From Traorella massiliensis (GTDB taxonomy: Bacteria; Bacillota_I; Bacilli_A; Erysipelotrichales; Erysipelotrichaceae): a DNA stretch of 64,000 nucleotides. The stretch spans positions 124,001-188,000 of the forward strand of contig NZ_LT629969.1 in assembly GCF_900104665.1 (NCBI RefSeq), read 5' to 3'. This document shows, piece by piece, positions 61,273 to 64,000 of the stretch. The first letter of the stretch is position 1. Each line of letters begins with the position of its first letter. A model generated the notes under the pieces. That model ran no database searches. It was not told the origin of the DNA and worked only from the letters and a program-made list of their open reading frames with translations. Made by a program: the position numbers and the translations under genes.

Positions 61273-62484
61273 CTATCGATGATAGTAATTTTTTAAAAAC
61301 TCTTTTTTATATTCTTCAAAAGTACCATTGATGATCGCTTCACGTATTTCTTCAGTCAAACGAATGATAAAACGTAAATTATGCATGGAAGCAAGATTGT
61401 AGTATTGATGTTTATCTTCCTGTTTTTCAGATTTCATCAAAGCCCTTAGCTGAGTACGGGTCCATCCTGCTTTACAAGTAGGACAGTCACAGTTTGCATC
61501 TAATAGTTCATTACTGCCATCAAATTTATTCAGACTGATAGGACCATATTTTGTATAAATACGGCCATGACGTGCTTCTCTGGTTGGTGCTACACAGTCA
61601 AACGTATCGGCACCCATTTCTGAACCAATCAGAATATCATCAGGGTGTGATAGACCTAAAAGATGACGAGGTTTGTTTTCAGGTAGTTCTTCACAGCACC
61701 AGCGAAGGATCTCACCTAAGCTTTCTTTTAAGAAAGCACCACCAAGTCCATAACCATCAAAATCCATTTGGGCTAACTTTTTGGCGGTAGAGCGACGTAA
61801 ATCTTCCCAGCGTCCTCCCTGCAGCACACCATATAATGATTGGCGATAGCCAAGATCATCACGATGTTTCAAGTGCTCATCAAGACTGCGCTGTGCCCAT
61901 CTTTCTGTTCGTGCCAAAGCCTCTACATTATAATCATAGCTATCCGCTAATGAAGTCAATTCATCAAACGCCATATGGATATCAGCCCCAATCCGGCATT
62001 GAATCTGCATTGATTCTTCAGGCCCAATAAAATCATCCTGATCAGTAAAAGGATCATGAAAATGAACCCCATCTTCTGTTACATGAGCCAAACGATCTTT
62101 TGGATCAGTATTGATCACTTCCTGTTCACGTTTCATACTGACAACCTTGCCTAATCCACTTCCTAATGACATGACTTGAAAACCGCCGGAATCTGTCAGT
62201 GTAGGTCCTTGCCATCCTGACCATTCTGCTAGGCCTCCATTCCTGGCAATTTCACTGGATACATTACGCAAGTGATAACCATTGCTTAACATAGCTTGGG
62301 CATGAATGGCATTTAAATCATCACTACTGACAAAACGTACTTCACCTTTTGTACCTACACACATAAAAGCAGGTGTATGGATATCACCATGAGGTGTATG
62401 TATAATACCGGCACGTCCTAATTTACCATCAATTTTTTTAGTAATTTCAAAGCTGAACTGATTGTTGTTTTTATATTCTTTCAT
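61273..62484 (-). CDS. tgt: tRNA-guanine transglycosylase, divergent type
   Basis: 403 residues. TGT landmarks: LTDSGGFQVMSL (residues 96-107), AFDELTSL (Asp174), GVLQGGR, the nucleophile region TFDCVAPTREARHGRIYT (Asp296) and zinc ligands CDCPTC plus a later His. It exchanges guanine 34 for preQ1 or queuine in tRNA. Two features differ from standard bacterial TGT: about 20 additional residues after GGFQVMSL, and GGAFLKE (248-254) in place of GGLAVGE at the base pocket, hinting at altered base preference. It overlaps the transporter gene by 14 bases. Confidence 0.88.
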   Translation of the reverse strand: MKEYKNNNQFSFEITKKIDGKLGRAGIIHTPHGDIHTPAFMCVGTKGEVRFVSSDDLNAIHAQAMLSNGYHLRNVSSEIARNGGLAEWSGWQGPTLTDSGGFQVMSLGSGLGKVVSMKREQEVINTDPKDRLAHVTEDGVHFHDPFTDQDDFIGPEESMQIQCRIGADIHMAFDELTSLADSYDYNVEALARTERWAQRSLDEHLKHRDDLGYRQSLYGVLQGGRWEDLRRSTAKKLAQMDFDGYGLGGAFLKESLGEILRWCCEELPENKPRHLLGLSHPDDILIGSEMGADTFDCVAPTREARHGRIYTKYGPISLNKFDGSNELLDANCDCPTCKAGWTRTQLRALMKSEKQEDKHQYYNLASMHNLRFIIRLTEEIREAIINGTFEEYKKEFLKNYYHR

Positions 62485-63112
62485 TTAACTTACCTCTTAA
62501 CATGTTTGCGATAAGTGCTTCTAATGGCGATAAGATGATTTCAAAGCCCATGCCAAGAAGATAGGCAAAAAGCGCTTGTGTTAAAAAATCTTTGAAAGGC
62601 AGTACACCAATAAAAGCAATCGTTTCAAATATTGCAGAGTCGATCAAATGGGCAAAAGCAGAAGATCCCAGTGCTCTGGCAATAAAACTTTTTGAGAAAA
62701 TATCATGTCTGTTTTTCAGCGAAATAAAAAGATGATTGTTGAAAAGGTTGGAACAGATATAGGCAATAAGCGAAGCAATAATAATTCGTGGAGTAAATCC
62801 TAATACACTGGCATAGGCTTCTTGCATGATCCATCCCTTATAAGCAGGCAAAGCAATCACAGCATAAAAGACCCCAATAGCAATAATATTCACTAAAAAA
62901 CCTGCCCATACAACATTTTTTGCTGTTTCCTTACCATAAAACTCAACGATCAAATCACCAATAATATAGGTAAGTGGAAATACAACGATACCTCCATCGA
63001 CAGCAATGCCGAAAAAATCCCACAGCTTAATAGCGGCGAGATTCGACATCAATAAGGTGCTCGCTGAAATTGCAGCAAAGTATATCAAAAGCTTTTGTTT
63101 AAAATTTGACAT
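62471..63112 (-). CDS. yhhQ: Queuosine precursor transporter, YhhQ family
   Basis: 213 residues, about six membrane helices. Family motifs LLMSNLAAIKLWDFFG, GGIVVFPLTYIIGDLIVEFYG and ALGSSAFAHLIDSAIFETIAFIG identify the YhhQ (DUF165) group that imports preQ0, preQ1 or queuine. Start 63112 (MSNFKQK) gives the family N-terminus; 19 additional in-frame codons upstream contain the promoter -10 and are rejected. Overlap with tgt and the absence of queC, D, E or F imply salvage rather than synthesis. Confidence 0.85.
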   Translation of the reverse strand: MSNFKQKLLIYFAAISASTLLMSNLAAIKLWDFFGIAVDGGIVVFPLTYIIGDLIVEFYGKETAKNVVWAGFLVNIIAIGVFYAVIALPAYKGWIMQEAYASVLGFTPRIIIASLIAYICSNLFNNHLFISLKNRHDIFSKSFIARALGSSAFAHLIDSAIFETIAFIGVLPFKDFLTQALFAYLLGMGFEIILSPLEALIANMLRGKLNERI

Positions 63113-63118
63113 GAAAGT

Positions 63119-63127
63119 ATTATAGCA
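63119..63127 (-). promoter_or_regulatory. Extended -10 promoter of yhhQ-tgt, leaderless spacing
   Basis: On the minus strand TGCTATAAT (extended -10) ends 6 bases before the ATG at 63112, so the transcript would begin at the start codon. The -35 is weak, as usual for extended -10 promoters. Confidence 0.6.
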
Positions 63128-63250
63128 CAAAAATAATAGGATAACAGTCAGATTTATCATATGAACCATCCTAGTTACGATTTATAAGGAAAAAAATAAA
63201 TTTTTTTATTCTTTTTTAGGAAAAATAACAATTTTATGGATATAGAATAG

Positions 63251-63478
63251 TAGGTGTCCTACAAAGGAGGGAGTGAGGATCCATGACACCTATATTATTT
63301 GTATGGAGGGGTTGCAGTTGGGTTTTGAACTCATCATTCTTCTCCAGTTATTATAGGAAAATGTAGTAGCTGTGAAAGAGTGTTTGCGTTTGATCATACT
63401 GTACATCAGTCTGATTCAACGATAATCTGCGATCCTCCCTCCTAAATGAAACCCCAGTGCCACGAACACTGGGGTTTC
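63251..63478. ncRNA. Unassigned structured RNA region, strand uncertain
   Basis: AGGAGGGA and GGATC (63265-63272, 63277-63281) pair with GATCC and TCCCTCCT (63431-63443), closing a 150-base core that contains CCTATA/TATAGG (63289, 63348) and a CGTTTGA/TTCAACG hairpin (63389, 63415). GAAACCCCAGTG/CACTGGGGTTTC (63448-63478) is a perfect 12-bp hairpin beside it. TAGGTGTC (63251-63258) and GACACCTA (63285-63292) can pair alternatively and exclude the closing helix. The better promoter (63506-63534) reads minus. On plus, a 27-codon ORF (ATG 63283) has its Shine-Dalgarno inside the closing helix. Confidence 0.5.
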
Positions 63479-63505
63479 CTATTTGTATGGAGTTCATCCG
63501 TTATT

Positions 63506-63534
63506 ATTCTAACATATCTTATGCGTTTTGTCGA
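63506..63534 (-). promoter_or_regulatory. Minus-strand promoter reading into the structured RNA
   Basis: Minus strand TCGACA, 17 bases, TAGAAT; each box matches consensus at 5 of 6 positions. Transcription would begin near 63499 and pass through the structured region toward yhhQ. Confidence 0.6.
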
Positions 63535-63598
63535 TAACATTTCATCTTTATTCTTCGGTGGTCTATAACCGTTTTGAGTTTTGAGTCATACAAAATGT

Positions 63599-63628
63599 TT
63601 GGGAAAAAAATAGAAATACTGATATAAT
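63599..63628 (+). promoter_or_regulatory. mscS promoter
   Basis: TTGGGA (63599-63604), 18 bases, TATAAT (63623-63628); then GAGGTGG and ATG 63645. Divergent to the minus-strand promoter at 63506-63534. Confidence 0.6.
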
Positions 63629-63644
63629 AATAACGAGGTGGATC

Positions 63645-64000
63645 ATGGAAAGTACAATTGAACAATTAGATAGTTTATTTAAAGGTGGATTTGTAAATGG
63701 AATATTAACCATATTATTTTATATTATTGTATTTTTAATAGCGAATCATTTGATTACTAAATTTATTCGCCAGCGTGAATTTAAACATAAGGAAGCAGTT
63801 TTGAGAATCAAGAGTGTACTTTTATGGACATTATTGATTTTTAGTGTCTTATCGCAAATTACTTTCTTACAGGATATCGCAACTACCTTGCTTGCTGGAG
63901 GAGGAATTGTTGCTGTTATTGTTGGTTTAGCGAGTCAGGAAGCGGCAAGCAGTGCTGTCAGCGGCATGATGATTTTGATGTCCAAACCATTTAAAGTAGG
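63645..64000 (+). CDS. mscS: Small-conductance mechanosensitive channel, MscS family (3' truncated by window edge)
   Basis: 118 residues visible. Three hydrophobic helices: about 18-36 (GILTILFYIIVFLIANHLI), 58-75 (LLWTLLIFSVLSQITF) and the pore helix about 82-115 (AGGGIVAVIVGLASQEAASS, then AVSGMMILMSKPFKVG), the glycine/alanine-packed TM3 of MscS. It would open on hypo-osmotic shock. The remainder of the beta and alpha/beta domains lies outside the window. GAGGTGG upstream. Confidence 0.9.
   Translation, partial: MESTIEQLDSLFKGGFVNGILTILFYIIVFLIANHLITKFIRQREFKHKEAVLRIKSVLLWTLLIFSVLSQITFLQDIATTLLAGGGIVAVIVGLASQEAASSAVSGMMILMSKPFKV

Noticed and set aside
63251-63478. SRP RNA, tmRNA, RNase P RNA or T-box at this locus
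   Set aside because: None of the conserved motifs of these RNAs could be found on either strand, so the region was left unassigned.

Overview
The window is low-GC Bacillota DNA, most likely from a gut bacterium of the Erysipelotrichia. The indications are AT-rich codon use, the Firmicute order of the spc/alpha ribosomal cluster, a Bacillus-like ecfA1-ecfA2-ecfT-truA-rplM-rpsI block, LicT/BglG antitermination, CcpA-type cre sequence and an IS1634-family element. Genus cannot be fixed by eye. I saw no rRNA, tRNA or CRISPR array.

Layout. 1-8.2 kb: end of the spc operon and the alpha operon (rplE to rplQ with secY, adk, map, infA, rpmJ, rpoA), with rpmD absent. 8.2-29.9 kb: accessory genes inserted where ecfA1 would normally follow rplQ. 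They are a P-type ATPase, an XRE regulator, trmR, a membrane-anchored RraB-like protein, a tetracycline-protection-like GTPase fused to a YacP/Rae1-type nuclease, an AraC regulator, two old-yellow-enzyme flavoproteins, a bgl beta-glucoside PTS operon with RAT/terminator and cre, a candidate 6S-like RNA, an IS1634-family element with a 55-bp target duplication, two GNAT acetyltransferases, and a secreted-protein/small-membrane-protein pair behind a perfect palindrome. 29.9-34.9 kb: the ribosomal neighbourhood resumes (ecfA1, ecfA2, ecfT, truA, a PHP phosphatase, rplM, rpsI).

34.8-41.1 kb: an array of segments bounded by four copies of the rpsI 3' end. The cargo is DUF1016/YhcG nucleases (one intact, two decayed) and two AAA ATPases of the DUF4143 type. 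No integrase is present. 41.4-55.6 kb: aldo/keto reductase, group II intron remnants at both sides of an island, an orphan Gre-like coiled coil, a frameshifted IS1380 transposase, and a block of visibly higher GC carrying an LPXTG-type surface protein, a three-gene two-component system and several unknown genes. 55.6-60.4 kb: methyltransferase-like protein, metallo-beta-lactamase-fold hydrolase, phnDCEE transporter. 60.6-61.3 kb: TnpB-like remnant and a group II domain V/VI-like RNA. 61.3-64 kb: divergent tgt with a YhhQ-type transporter (queuosine-precursor salvage), an unexplained structured RNA region, and the start of an mscS gene.

The main unexplained items are the rpsI-end array, the GTPase-nuclease fusion, two structured RNA loci (about 25.0 kb and 63.3 kb), the secreted/membrane pair, and a recurrent -10 box placed 6 nt before ATG that suggests leaderless mRNAs.
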